A stretch of 64,000 bases of DNA from Streptomyces sp. CB01249. Its GTDB lineage: Bacteria; Actinomycetota; Actinomycetes; Streptomycetales; Streptomycetaceae. Location: assembly GCF_001905735.1 (NCBI RefSeq), contig NZ_LISW01000002.1, positions 1,524,426-1,588,425 of the forward strand. The letters are read 5' to 3'. Positions within the stretch are counted from its first letter, which is position 1. The number at the start of each line of letters is the position of its first letter. The translations under genes were made by a program, and so were the position numbers. The notes under the pieces were generated by a model. It ran no database searches. It was given only the letters and a program-made list of their open reading frames with translations, and was not told where the DNA came from. Shown here in pieces: positions 7,520-16,069 of the stretch.

Positions 7520-9343
7520 GTGGAACGCACAAGACCCCCCGCCCGCATGACCGGACTTGTGGCCGCCTTCTCGGCCGCTCTGCTCGCCGCGGGCGGTCTC
7601 GCCGCCTCGGCGCCCACCGCCGCCGCGGCCGACGCCGAGCTGGCGGCCAACGGCACCTTCGAGGCCGGGCTGTCCGGCTGGAACTGCTCCGGCGGCAGCG
7701 GAGCGGCCGTCAGCACCCCCGTACACGGCGGGACTTCGGCGCTGAAGGCCACCCCGGCCGGCAGCGACAACGCGCAGTGCTCCCAGTCCGTGAAGGTCAA
7801 GCCCGGCTCGACGTACACGCTGAGCGCCTGGGTGCAGGGCAGTTACGTCTACCTCGGCGCCTCGGGCACCGGCACGACGGACGTCTCCACCTGGACACAG
7901 TCCGCCCCCGGCTGGCAGAAGCTCACGACCACCTTCACGACCGGGCCCTCCACCACCTCGGTCAGCATCTACACGCACGGCTGGTACGGCACCCCGGCCT
8001 ACTACGCCGACGACATCAGCCTCATCGGCCCCGGCGGCGACCCGGTCGTGCTGCCCTCCGCCCCCACGGCCCTCAAGACCGGCACGGTCACCTCCTCCTC
8101 GGTCGCCCTGTCCTGGACGGGCTCCTCCGGGGCCACCGGCTACAACGTCTACCAGGGCGGCACCAAGGTCCAGAGCGTCACCGGGACCTCGGCCACCGTG
8201 ACCGGACTCAGCGCCTCCACCGCGTACAGCTTCCAGGTCAGCGCCGTCAACGAGGCGGGCGAGTCCGCCAAGTCGGCCGCGGTCTCGGCGACCACCGGCA
8301 AGGGCAGCGAGGGCGGTACCGGTAGCCAGCTGCCGGCCCACGCGCTCGTCGGCTATCTGCACGCCAGCTTCGCCAACGGCTCCGGCTACACGCGCATGGC
8401 GGACGTGCCCGACTCCTGGGACGTCATCGACCTGGCCTTCGGTGAGCCGACCTCCGTCACCTCGGGCGACATCCGCTTCAAGCTCTGCCCGGTCACCGAG
8501 TGCCCGAACGTCGAGTCGGAGGCCGAGTTCAAGGCGGCCATCAAGGCCAAGCAGGCCGCCGGCAAGAAGGTCCTGATCTCCATCGGCGGCCAGAACGGCC
8601 AGGTGCAGCTCGCCACCACCGCCGCCCGCGACACGTTCGTCTCCTCGGTGAGCAAGATCATCGACGAGTACGGCCTCGACGGTCTGGACATCGACTTCGA
8701 GGGCCACTCGCTCTCGCTGAACACCGGGGACACCGACTTCCGGAACCCCACCACCCCGGTGATCGTCAACCTGATCTCGGCGGTGAAGACCCTCAAGGCC
8801 AAGTACGGCGAGAAGTTCGTCCTCACCATGGCCCCGGAGACCTTCTTCGTGCAGCTCGGGTACCAGTACTACGGCTCCGGTCCCTGGGGCGGCCAGGACC
8901 CGCGCGCCGGTGCCTACCTGCCGGTGATCCACGCGCTGCGCGACGACCTCACCCTGCTGCACGTCCAGGACTACAACTCGGGCTCCATCATGGGTCTGGA
9001 CAACCAGTACCACTCCATGGGCGGCGCCGACTTCCACATCGCGATGACCGACATGCTGCTGGCGGGCTTCCCCGTCGCCGGTGACCAGACGAAGGTCTTC
9101 CCCGGACTGCGGCCCGACCAGGTCGCGATCGGCCTCCCGGCCTCCACCCAGGCGGGCAACGGACACACCTCGCCCGCCGAGGTCACCAAGGCGCTCAACT
9201 GCCTCACCAAGAAGACCGACTGCGGCTCCTACGCCACCCACGGCACCTGGTCGGGCCTGCGCGGCCTGATGACCTGGTCCGTCAACTGGGACCGCTTCAA
9301 CAACTGGGAGTTCTCGAAGAACTTCGACGCCTACTTCGGCTGA
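7520..9343 (+). CDS. Secreted GH18 chitinase with N-terminal CBM and FnIII domain
   Basis: About 607 residues from GTG 7520, which has GGAGG five bases upstream. Signal peptide to about residue 36 (alanine-rich, ending AAAADA). Residues 40-175: beta-sandwich carbohydrate-binding module; 180-262: fibronectin type III; 275-607: GH18 barrel with the catalytic DxxDxDxE motif DGLDIDFE at 387-394 (acid Glu394). It hydrolyses chitin outside the cell, feeding GlcNAc uptake. The upstream operator suggests induction when DasR releases on glucosamine-6-phosphate. Its 3' end overlaps the converging PAP2 gene by 47 bases. Confidence 0.95.
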   Translation: MERTRPPARMTGLVAAFSAALLAAGGLAASAPTAAAADAELAANGTFEAGLSGWNCSGGSGAAVSTPVHGGTSALKATPAGSDNAQCSQSVKVKPGSTYTLSAWVQGSYVYLGASGTGTTDVSTWTQSAPGWQKLTTTFTTGPSTTSVSIYTHGWYGTPAYYADDISLIGPGGDPVVLPSAPTALKTGTVTSSSVALSWTGSSGATGYNVYQGGTKVQSVTGTSATVTGLSASTAYSFQVSAVNEAGESAKSAAVSATTGKGSEGGTGSQLPAHALVGYLHASFANGSGYTRMADVPDSWDVIDLAFGEPTSVTSGDIRFKLCPVTECPNVESEAEFKAAIKAKQAAGKKVLISIGGQNGQVQLATTAARDTFVSSVSKIIDEYGLDGLDIDFEGHSLSLNTGDTDFRNPTTPVIVNLISAVKTLKAKYGEKFVLTMAPETFFVQLGYQYYGSGPWGGQDPRAGAYLPVIHALRDDLTLLHVQDYNSGSIMGLDNQYHSMGGADFHIAMTDMLLAGFPVAGDQTKVFPGLRPDQVAIGLPASTQAGNGHTSPAEVTKALNCLTKKTDCGSYATHGTWSGLRGLMTWSVNWDRFNNWEFSKNFDAYFG

Positions 9344-9881
9344 GCACCCCGTACAACAGCAGGAGCAGCAGCCCGCACAGGAACCAGCTGCCCAGCACAT
9401 CCAGCGGCCAGTGATAGCCGCGGAGCACCAGACCGATGCCCGTCATCGCCGTCAGCAGGACGGCGATGACGGGCATCATCCACAGGTGCCGCCCGCGCCC
9501 GGCGAGCAGCAGCGCCGAAGCCCCGTACGCCACCGCCGCCGTTGCCGCGTGCCCCGACGGGTAGTAGCCGGTGGCCTCCGTCAGCGGCCCGGGCCGGGCG
9601 ATCCAGTCCTTCAGCGGTACGACGAGCAGGGGCACCGCCGCCATCGCGAGGGCCGCGGCCACCGCCTCCCACCGCCGCCCGCGCAGCACCGACCAGCCGA
9701 GGGCACAGGCCAGCACCGGAAGGGCGACCTGCATGTTGCCGAGATCGGCGAGGAATTCGGTGAGCCACCGGGGGCCGTGGCCGACGAGGGCGCGCCCGGC
9801 GCGCTCGTCGAGGCCGCGCAGCGGGCCGTCGGCGGCGATCTGCCAGGTGGTCAGCGCGAAGAGGGCCGACAGGCCCGACAC
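9297..9881 (-). CDS. PAP2-family membrane phosphatase
   Basis: Acid phosphatase/PAP2 motifs: KDWIARPGP (KxxxxxxRP), GYYPSGHAA (PSGH) and RGYHWPLDVLGSW (SRxxxxxHxxxD form with a divergent first residue). Five or six membrane helices; likely dephosphorylates a lipid phosphate or undecaprenyl-type substrate at the membrane. The start is uncertain. GTG 9881 gives 194 residues, a usual size, but shortens the first helix; the frame is open back to ATG 10115 (272 residues), which would run through the predicted small RNA and its terminator. A homologue alignment of the first helix would settle it. Confidence 0.75.
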   Translation of the reverse strand: MSGLSALFALTTWQIAADGPLRGLDERAGRALVGHGPRWLTEFLADLGNMQVALPVLACALGWSVLRGRRWEAVAAALAMAAVPLLVVPLKDWIARPGPLTEATGYYPSGHAATAAVAYGASALLLAGRGRHLWMMPVIAVLLTAMTGIGLVLRGYHWPLDVLGSWFLCGLLLLLLYGVLSRSRRRSSSRTPSC

Positions 9882-9891
9882 CAGGGAGAAG

Positions 9892-10012
9892 AAAAAAGCC
9901 GTCCGCCCCGGAACTGGGGGGGTTGTTCCGGAGCGGACGAGTGGACCGGTTTGCCGCGCGCCCCGGGGGGTGTGGGGCGGGCGGCCATCCGATCGGTGAG
10001 GAGTTCCGGAGC
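9892..10012 (-). ncRNA. Probable 6C-family small RNA
   Basis: On the minus strand two GC-rich hairpins follow one another, each with a run of at least six C in its loop. The first is 9953-9985 (11 of 12 pairs, loop ACACCCCCC). The second is 9901-9937 (6+7 pairs around one mismatch, loop holding seven C), and it is followed by T6 at 9892-9897, a rare canonical rho-independent terminator for this genome. Paired C-loop hairpins define the actinobacterial 6C RNA. The 5' end is not determinable and is set just past an upstream CTCCGGAAC segment. Confidence 0.7.
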
Positions 10013-10140
10013 GTGATGCCCCAGTGGTGTGCGCGAAAGCACGCCCGGGACGGTGCCGAGGAAGCTCCGACCCGGATTCACCCGCAGTCCCCTGCGGGCG
10101 GGGTGTTTCTCTCATCTGCGGAAACCGTACGTCAGGGGAA

Positions 10141-10182
10141 GGGGGACCGATAGCGGGTACGGTATCCCGCCATCGGCCCCCC
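10141..10182. terminator. Terminator downstream of gabT
   Basis: Arms 10141-10157 and 10166-10182 pair over 17 positions with two mismatches around an 8-base loop, starting 36 bases past the gabT stop. On the plus strand the hairpin is followed by ACCTTTTC. Confidence 0.7.
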
Positions 10183-10217
10183 ACCTTTTCTTCACAGGCC
10201 CGCACGCGATCCGGGGA

Positions 10218-11558
10218 TCAGAGGCCCGCGAAGGCGCCCTCCAGGACGTCCAGACCCTCGTTCAGCAGGTCCTCGCCGATCACCAGCGGCGGCAGGAAGC
10301 GCAGCACGTTGCCGTAGGTACCGCAGGTCAGGACGAGGACGCCCTCGGCGTGGCACGTCTTCGCGAGCCGCGTCGCCGCCTCCGGGTGCGGGTCCTTCGT
10401 ACCCGGCTTCACCAGCTCGATCGCGATCATCGCGCCGCGGCCCCGGATGTCACCGATCAGCCCGCCGTTCGGCAGCTTCGCGCGCATCCCTTCGAGGCGG
10501 CCCTTCATGACCTCCTCGATGCGCTTCGCCTTCTTGTTCAGGTCAAGCTCGCGCATCGTCTCGATCGCCCCGAGGGCGCCCGCGCACGCGACCGGGTTGC
10601 CGCCGTACGTACCGCCGAGGCCGCCCGCGTGCGCCGCGTCCATGATCTCGGCGCGGCCGGTCACGGCCGACAGCGGAAGGCCGCCCGCGATGCCCTTGGC
10701 CGTGGTGATCAGGTCCGGGACGATGCCCTCGTCCTCGCAGGCGAACCACTGGCCGGTCCGGCAGAAGCCCGACTGGATCTCGTCGGCCACGAAGACGATG
10801 CCGTTGTCCTTCGCGAACCGCTCGATGGCCGGCAGGAAGCCCTTGGCCGGCTCGATGAAGCCGCCCTCGCCGAGCACCGGCTCGATGATGATCGCGGCGA
10901 CGTTCTCCGCGCCGATCTGCTTGGTGATCTGGTCGATGGCCTGGGCGGACGCCTCCGCGCCGGCGTTCTCGGCGCCGGTCGGCCAGCGGTAGCCGTACGC
11001 CACCGGCACCCGGTACACCTCCGGCGCGAACGGACCGAAGCCCTGCTTGTACGGCATGTTCTTGGCGGTCAGCGCCATCGTGAGGTTCGTTCGGCCGTGG
11101 TAGCCGTGGTCGAACACGACGACCGCGGTGCGCTTGGTGTACGCGCGAGCGATCTTCACCGCGTTCTCGACGGCCTCGGCGCCCGAGTTGAACAGCGCCG
11201 ACTTCTTCGCGTGGTCGCCCGGGGTCAGCTCCGCGAGCCGTTCGCAGACCTCCACGTACCCCTCGTACGGCGTGACCATGAAACAGGTGTGGGTGAAGTC
11301 CGCCAGCTGCGCGGAGGCCCGGCGCACGACGGCCTCGGCGGAGGCGCCGACCGAGGTCACGGCGATGCCGGACCCGAAGTCGATCAGCCGGTTGCCGTCC
11401 ACGTCCTCGATGATCCCGCCGCCCGCCCGCGCGGTGAACACCGGCAGGGTGGAGCCGACGCCCGCGGCGACCGCCGCGAGCCGGCGGTCTTGCAGCTCGA
11501 CCGACTTCGGACCGGGGATGGCGGTGACGAGTCGGCGCTCCTGCGGGATTTCGGTCAT
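10218..11558 (-). CDS. gabT: 4-aminobutyrate aminotransferase
   Basis: 446 residues. Start ATG 11558 with AGGAG ahead of it. Class III PLP aminotransferase: SGAEAVENAVK phosphate-binding segment near 125, FDHGYHGRT, PVLGEGGF, DEIQSGF (Asp259) and the PLP lysine Lys288 in TTAKGIAGG. Converts GABA and 2-oxoglutarate to succinic semialdehyde and glutamate in the cytoplasm. The nearby PucR regulator and NAD(P)-dependent aldehyde dehydrogenase complete a GABA pathway neighbourhood, although an unrelated-looking ATPase gene lies between. Divergent from that ATPase gene. Confidence 0.93.
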   Translation of the reverse strand: MTEIPQERRLVTAIPGPKSVELQDRRLAAVAAGVGSTLPVFTARAGGGIIEDVDGNRLIDFGSGIAVTSVGASAEAVVRRASAQLADFTHTCFMVTPYEGYVEVCERLAELTPGDHAKKSALFNSGAEAVENAVKIARAYTKRTAVVVFDHGYHGRTNLTMALTAKNMPYKQGFGPFAPEVYRVPVAYGYRWPTGAENAGAEASAQAIDQITKQIGAENVAAIIIEPVLGEGGFIEPAKGFLPAIERFAKDNGIVFVADEIQSGFCRTGQWFACEDEGIVPDLITTAKGIAGGLPLSAVTGRAEIMDAAHAGGLGGTYGGNPVACAGALGAIETMRELDLNKKAKRIEEVMKGRLEGMRAKLPNGGLIGDIRGRGAMIAIELVKPGTKDPHPEAATRLAKTCHAEGVLVLTCGTYGNVLRFLPPLVIGEDLLNEGLDVLEGAFAGL

Positions 11559-11806
11559 GCGGGGCTCCTGGGGGTGTTTCGGACGCTTCTTCGTTGTGCA
11601 GGCTAGGCGCGGTACCGGGGGCGGGGCATGCTCCGATCGGTAGTGGTCGCGTACGTGTCGTTGTCCGAGAAGGACAGAAGGCGGCGCGGGGGTACGGGGC
11701 AGGATCCCGGCGGTCACTATCCGGGCGCGTTGCTGAACTCACCGTGTGCGCGCACTAGATTGACCGGTGCAGTGACGGACCTGGCTGGTCAAGGGGGCAA
11801 CGGTTC
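11559..11806. promoter_or_regulatory. Divergent control region gabT / ATPase gene
   Basis: 248 bases between two divergent starts. It contains the inverted repeat TTGTCC-N5-GGACAG at 11661-11677; the half site GGACAA also occurs upstream of the gabD-like gene (15994-15999). A common operator, for example for the PucR regulator, is possible but unproven. Confidence 0.4.
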
Positions 11807-14245
11807 ATGGACAACGACGGTACGCACGGCGCGTGGGACACGCGGGGCGCGCAGCCGCCGGGCGCACGGGCCGAAGGCTCCGTACCGCGTCCGGCGGGTC
11901 CGCCCCCCGCCGCCCCGCCCGCCTACCCGCCCACGGTCCCGCCGCCCGCCCGGCCCCCCGCCGCGCCGCAGCCCCTCGTGCACACCCCGGCCCCGGGCAC
12001 CGCCTCGCCCACCGCCGACTGGTTCAACGCCCCCCGCCCCGAGGCCGCGCCCGGCGTCTGGCGGTACGGATTCACGCCCCGCCCCGCCGAGCGCCCGCCC
12101 CGCCCTTCGCTGGTCGGCCCGGCCGCGACGCTGATCCTCTGGCTGCTGCTGTGGCTGCTGCTCTCGGCGCGCGCCGTCCCCTATGTGTTCAAGCCGATCG
12201 AGATCATCACCGGGCCCAAGTGGTGGGTCCTGGGCGGTCTGCGGGAGGACGCGCCGGGCCTGGTGGTCGACTCGACCACCCTCTACTACGAGGTCCTGGT
12301 GCTCATCCTGGGCTTCTACGCCGCCCGGCTCGGCGGCTGGGCCCATGTCCTGCGGTACTTCGCCGGTGAGCGGTACGAACGCCTCAGGCTGACGCTGTCG
12401 GTGGCCGCCGCGGTGGTGCTGCTGTGGCTGGCCTGGACCCCGAAGGTGCCGCTGCTGCTCGTGCTCATGGGGTCGGCGCAGGGCTGGCTGCTCAGCGGCG
12501 ACCAGCTGAAGGCCACCGTGGCCGCCTACACCTGCTACGCGCTGACCACCGCCATCGTCGTGTGGCCCATCGCCCGGGCCGCGCACTGGGGAGACGCCCT
12601 CCGCGACCTCCGCGCCGGACGCGCACCCGGACGCCCCCAGGACGCGAACGACACCGCCCCCGCCCCGGCGGACGGCCCCCTCCGCGCCCAGTGGCCCGAG
12701 CTGCGCGCCGCCGGCTCCGCCGACGCCGCCGAGGCGCTGACTGCCGCCGTGTACGCGGGCCGGATGAACGACGTGGACTGCGTGCGGGTGGGCCACGCCT
12801 GGACCGGGGCGCGCGGCCGCCCCGACCGTTTGGCCTCCTTCACCGAGACCGTGCTCCGCAAGGGCGCCGACGCCTTCCTGCACCCCTCCGGCCTCCGGGA
12901 CGTGCCCCGGCGCACCGCCACCCACGACCCGCTCACCGGCCAGGTCCGCATCGGGGAGTGCGCCGACGACCCGCGCAACCCCTACCCCCGCCGGGGCTCC
13001 GGCCTGGCGCTGGAACCCGCCTCGCTCGGCACCTCCCTGCTGGCCGTCGGCCCGCCCGGCTCCGGCAAGACCGACCGGATCGTCCGGCCCGTCGTGGAGG
13101 CCCTCGCGCTGCGGGCGCTCACCGGCCAGGCCGCGGTGCTCGCCGTCGGCGGGGCGGGCGGCGGGCTCGGCCCGGACGACGCCTACGACGTCGTCATCCG
13201 CATCGGCGACCCCGCCTCCCTGCACGACTTCGACCTGTACGGCGGCACCACCGACCCGGACGAGGCCGCGGCGGCCCTCGCCGAGGGGCTGGCCGGGGAC
13301 ATCCCCGCCCTGGAGACCCGGCGCGCCGCGACCGCCCTCGGGCAGCTGCTCGGCCCGTTCCGCACGGTCCACGGCCGCTTCCCCTCCGTACCCGAACTGC
13401 GCGAACTCCTCGAAGGCTCCGCCGCCGCGCTCGGCGCCCTGCGCCAGGCCCTGGAGGCCGGGGGACACCAGGCGATGCTGCGCGAGCTGGAGGCCCGGGC
13501 CCGCCAGGCGGGCGGCGGCGCCGACCCGGCCGCCGTCCTGGCCGACCGGATCGCCACGCTCGACCGGCCCGCCTTCGCGGGGTTCTTCGCCACCGGCGAG
13601 GACGCCCGGCCGTTCTCGCTGCGCTCCCTGGGCCGCCACCCGCTGCGGGTCCGCATCGACCTGCCGGAGCGGGGCCACGCCGAGGCGTCCCGCATCCTGG
13701 CCCGCCTGGTGCTCGCCCAGTTCAACGCCGTCACCGCCGCCCGCACCGACCGCTCGCTGTTCGTCTGCCTCGTCCTGGACGACGCCACCCACACCGTCAC
13801 CGCCGACACCGTCCGGGGCATCCGCCGCCTCCGCTCCGTCAACGCGGGCGCGGTCCTCGCCCTGCGCACCCTGGACGACGTGCCGGAGGGGCTGCACACG
13901 GCGCTGCTCGGGGCGTTCGGCTGCGCCATGGTCTTCCCCGGCCTCACCACCTGGGACGGCAAGCGCTTCGCGGAGGCGTGGGGGAAGGAGTGGGTGGAGG
14001 TCCGCGAGGTCGCCCAGCACGGCGTCTTCGCCGACCAGCCGCTCACCCGCGCCCTGCACTCGCTGCGCAAGATGGCCACCGGCAAGGCCGTCACCACGGA
14101 CGCGGTGACCGTCCGCCAGGTCGAACGGGAGCGGTGGTCCGCCTCCGCGCTCGCCTACGAACTGCCGCACGGCCACGCGGTGCTCTCCCTGACCACCGTG
14201 GACGGCGCGCACATGCCCCCGCTGCTCGTACGGCTGGCCGGCTGA
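11807..14245 (+). CDS. Membrane-anchored P-loop ATPase, VirD4/TraG-like
   Basis: 812 residues. Residues 1-90 are proline/alanine-rich; four hydrophobic helices lie within about 100-260; a soluble C-terminal half begins with Walker A VGPPGSGKTDR near 414-424 and has a Walker-B-like VCLVLDDATH and a QFNAVTAART segment. This layout (N-terminal helices, then FtsK/VirD4-type motor) resembles conjugation coupling proteins and related actinomycete ATP/GTP-binding proteins. No relaxase, type IV or transfer gene is near, so mobilisation is unlikely. Role unknown. Position next to gabT is conserved in my memory of S. coelicolor, but a link with GABA metabolism is unproven. Confidence 0.7.
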   Translation: MDNDGTHGAWDTRGAQPPGARAEGSVPRPAGPPPAAPPAYPPTVPPPARPPAAPQPLVHTPAPGTASPTADWFNAPRPEAAPGVWRYGFTPRPAERPPRPSLVGPAATLILWLLLWLLLSARAVPYVFKPIEIITGPKWWVLGGLREDAPGLVVDSTTLYYEVLVLILGFYAARLGGWAHVLRYFAGERYERLRLTLSVAAAVVLLWLAWTPKVPLLLVLMGSAQGWLLSGDQLKATVAAYTCYALTTAIVVWPIARAAHWGDALRDLRAGRAPGRPQDANDTAPAPADGPLRAQWPELRAAGSADAAEALTAAVYAGRMNDVDCVRVGHAWTGARGRPDRLASFTETVLRKGADAFLHPSGLRDVPRRTATHDPLTGQVRIGECADDPRNPYPRRGSGLALEPASLGTSLLAVGPPGSGKTDRIVRPVVEALALRALTGQAAVLAVGGAGGGLGPDDAYDVVIRIGDPASLHDFDLYGGTTDPDEAAAALAEGLAGDIPALETRRAATALGQLLGPFRTVHGRFPSVPELRELLEGSAAALGALRQALEAGGHQAMLRELEARARQAGGGADPAAVLADRIATLDRPAFAGFFATGEDARPFSLRSLGRHPLRVRIDLPERGHAEASRILARLVLAQFNAVTAARTDRSLFVCLVLDDATHTVTADTVRGIRRLRSVNAGAVLALRTLDDVPEGLHTALLGAFGCAMVFPGLTTWDGKRFAEAWGKEWVEVREVAQHGVFADQPLTRALHSLRKMATGKAVTTDAVTVRQVERERWSASALAYELPHGHAVLSLTTVDGAHMPPLLVRLAG

Positions 14246-14298
14246 GGGGGAGGGGCGGCAGGGGCGCGCGGGACACGAGTGGCAGCGGTGACAGGGAC

Positions 14299-14315
14299 TC
14301 TGCCACCCTGGCAGA
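14299..14315. promoter_or_regulatory. Inverted repeat upstream of the pucR gene
   Basis: TCTGCCA-CCC-TGGCAGA is a perfect 7-bp inverted repeat with a 3-base spacer, 62 bases before the start codon. Its size and symmetry suit a dimeric regulator site, perhaps autoregulation. Confidence 0.4.
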
Positions 14316-14376
14316 ATCGAAGTGAGCCGTTCATACGGGACGGCGAAATCACCCCCTGCCGAAGGCCCTCACCCCC

Positions 14377-15945
14377 ATGCCGCCCACGCTCGCCTCGCTC
14401 GTCCAGCACTCGGCGCTCAAACTCACGGTGCGCGCGGGGGCGGACCGCCTCGGCACCCCGGTGCGCTGGGCGCACGCCAGCGAGCTGACCGACCCCGTCC
14501 CCTATATGGAGGGTGGCGAACTGCTGCTGGTCACCGCGACCAACCTGGACGCGGAGAACCCGGAGGCGATGGGGCGTTACGTGCGCAGGCTCGCCGACGC
14601 CGGGGTCGCCGGGCTCGGATTCGCCGTCGGCGTCAACTACGACGAGGTGCCCCAGCCCCTGATCGGCGCCGCCGAGGAGGCCGGGCTGCCGCTGCTCGAA
14701 GTGCCCCGCCGCACCCCCTTCATCGCCATCGCCAAGGCCGTCTCCTCGCAGATCGCGGCCGACCAGTACCGCGCGGTCACCGCCGGCTTCGAGGCGCAGC
14801 GGGAGCTCACGAGCGCGGCGCTCGCCGGGGACGGCCCCGCGGCCCTCCTCACCCGCCTCGCCGCCCACGTCAACGGCTGGGCCGCCCTCTACGACGCCGC
14901 CGGAGCCGTCGTGGCCGCCGCCCCCGACTGGGCGGCCCGCCGCGCCGCCCGGCTCACCCCCGAGGTGGAGCGGCTGCGCGCCCGCCCCGCCCCGGCGAGC
15001 ATGGTCGTCGGCGACACCGACGACCGCGTCGAGCTCCAGTCCCTGGGCACCGGCCGCCGGGTCCGCGGCGCCCTCGCCGTCGGCACCGGGGCGGCCCTCG
15101 GCACCGCCGAGCGGTACGCCGTGCACTCGGCGGTCGCCCTGCTCACCCTCACCACCGCCCGCTCCCGCGCCCTCCAGGGCGCCGAACAGCGCCTCGGCGC
15201 GGCGGTGCTGCGGATGCTTCTCGCCGGCCAGCCCGACCACGCCCGCGCGGTCGCCGGGGACCTCTACGGCGGACTGCTCGACGCCCCCTTCCGGCTGCTC
15301 ATCGCCGAGGGCCAGGACCCCTCGGCCACGGCGCTCCTGGCCGACGCGCTCGACACCGCGGCCGACCGGTCCGGCGAGACCCTGCTGATGGTCCCCGAGG
15401 GCGAACGCCTCCTGGTGCTGGCCGCCGACGGCGGAGCCGCGGTGACCGCCTGCCAGGCGTACGCCGAGGCGCAGGACGAGCTGACCCCGCGCGAACCGGC
15501 CGCCGCCCAGGAGAGCGATGTCGTGGTGGGCATGTCCGCACCGGCGGGCCCGGTCGCCGTGTCCGCCGCGTACAAGCAGGCGGAACAGGCCCTCTCGGTG
15601 GCCCGCCGCCGGGGCCGGGCGCTGGTCGAGCACGCGGAGCTGGCCACCGGGTCCGTGCTGCCGCTGCTGGCGGACGACGCGGTGCGGGCCTTCGCGGACG
15701 GAATGCTCCGCGCGCTGTACGAGCACGACGCCAAGGGCCGCGGCGATCTGGTCGCCTCGGTGCGCGCCTGGCTCTCGCACCACGGGCAGTGGGACGCGGC
15801 CGCCGCCGACCTGGGGGTCCACCGGCACACCCTGCGGTACCGGATGCGGCGGGTCGAGGAGATCCTCGGCCGCTCGCTGGACGACCCGGACGTCCGCATG
15901 GAGCTCTGGCTCGCGCTGAAGGTCACCACGCCCCCCGGGGCCTGA
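14377..15945 (+). CDS. PucR-family transcriptional regulator
   Basis: 522 residues. N-terminal PucR ligand domain (about 8-125: LASLVQHSALKL, ELTDPVPYMEGGELLLVT), a central GGDEF-like/PucR-specific region (280-420) and a C-terminal HTH_30 (WDAAAADLGVHRHTLRYRMRRVEEI split around 470-495). Family members sense purine-pathway or GABA-pathway metabolites and activate degradative genes. Lying between gabT and the gabD-like gene, GABA or succinic semialdehyde is the likely inducer. No strong GGAGG precedes ATG 14377; an upstream purine-poor leader suggests weak initiation or a different start. Confidence 0.88.
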   Translation: MPPTLASLVQHSALKLTVRAGADRLGTPVRWAHASELTDPVPYMEGGELLLVTATNLDAENPEAMGRYVRRLADAGVAGLGFAVGVNYDEVPQPLIGAAEEAGLPLLEVPRRTPFIAIAKAVSSQIAADQYRAVTAGFEAQRELTSAALAGDGPAALLTRLAAHVNGWAALYDAAGAVVAAAPDWAARRAARLTPEVERLRARPAPASMVVGDTDDRVELQSLGTGRRVRGALAVGTGAALGTAERYAVHSAVALLTLTTARSRALQGAEQRLGAAVLRMLLAGQPDHARAVAGDLYGGLLDAPFRLLIAEGQDPSATALLADALDTAADRSGETLLMVPEGERLLVLAADGGAAVTACQAYAEAQDELTPREPAAAQESDVVVGMSAPAGPVAVSAAYKQAEQALSVARRRGRALVEHAELATGSVLPLLADDAVRAFADGMLRALYEHDAKGRGDLVASVRAWLSHHGQWDAAAADLGVHRHTLRYRMRRVEEILGRSLDDPDVRMELWLALKVTTPPGA

Positions 15946-16069
15946 CCGGCCCTGGCCAATAAGGCGCGCCCCTGCGCCGCTCTGCTCCACCCAGGACAAA
16001 CGCCAGGCGGCCCCGGCGGCCCTACCGTGGGGGCCGACACACCCCACGCCATCGAAGGGCCGGAACTCC

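Noticed and set aside
9297..10115. Frameshift or pseudogene in the PAP2 gene because of A6 and G7 runs
   Set aside because: All family motifs are in one frame after 9881; the homopolymers belong to the small RNA terminator and loop.
9938..10140. Possible ydaO-type c-di-AMP or cobalamin riboswitch ahead of the PAP2 gene
   Set aside because: A GGGTGAATCC segment resembles parts of these elements, but the other conserved blocks (AGCTAACC, B12 box) are absent; the C-loop hairpins fit 6C better.
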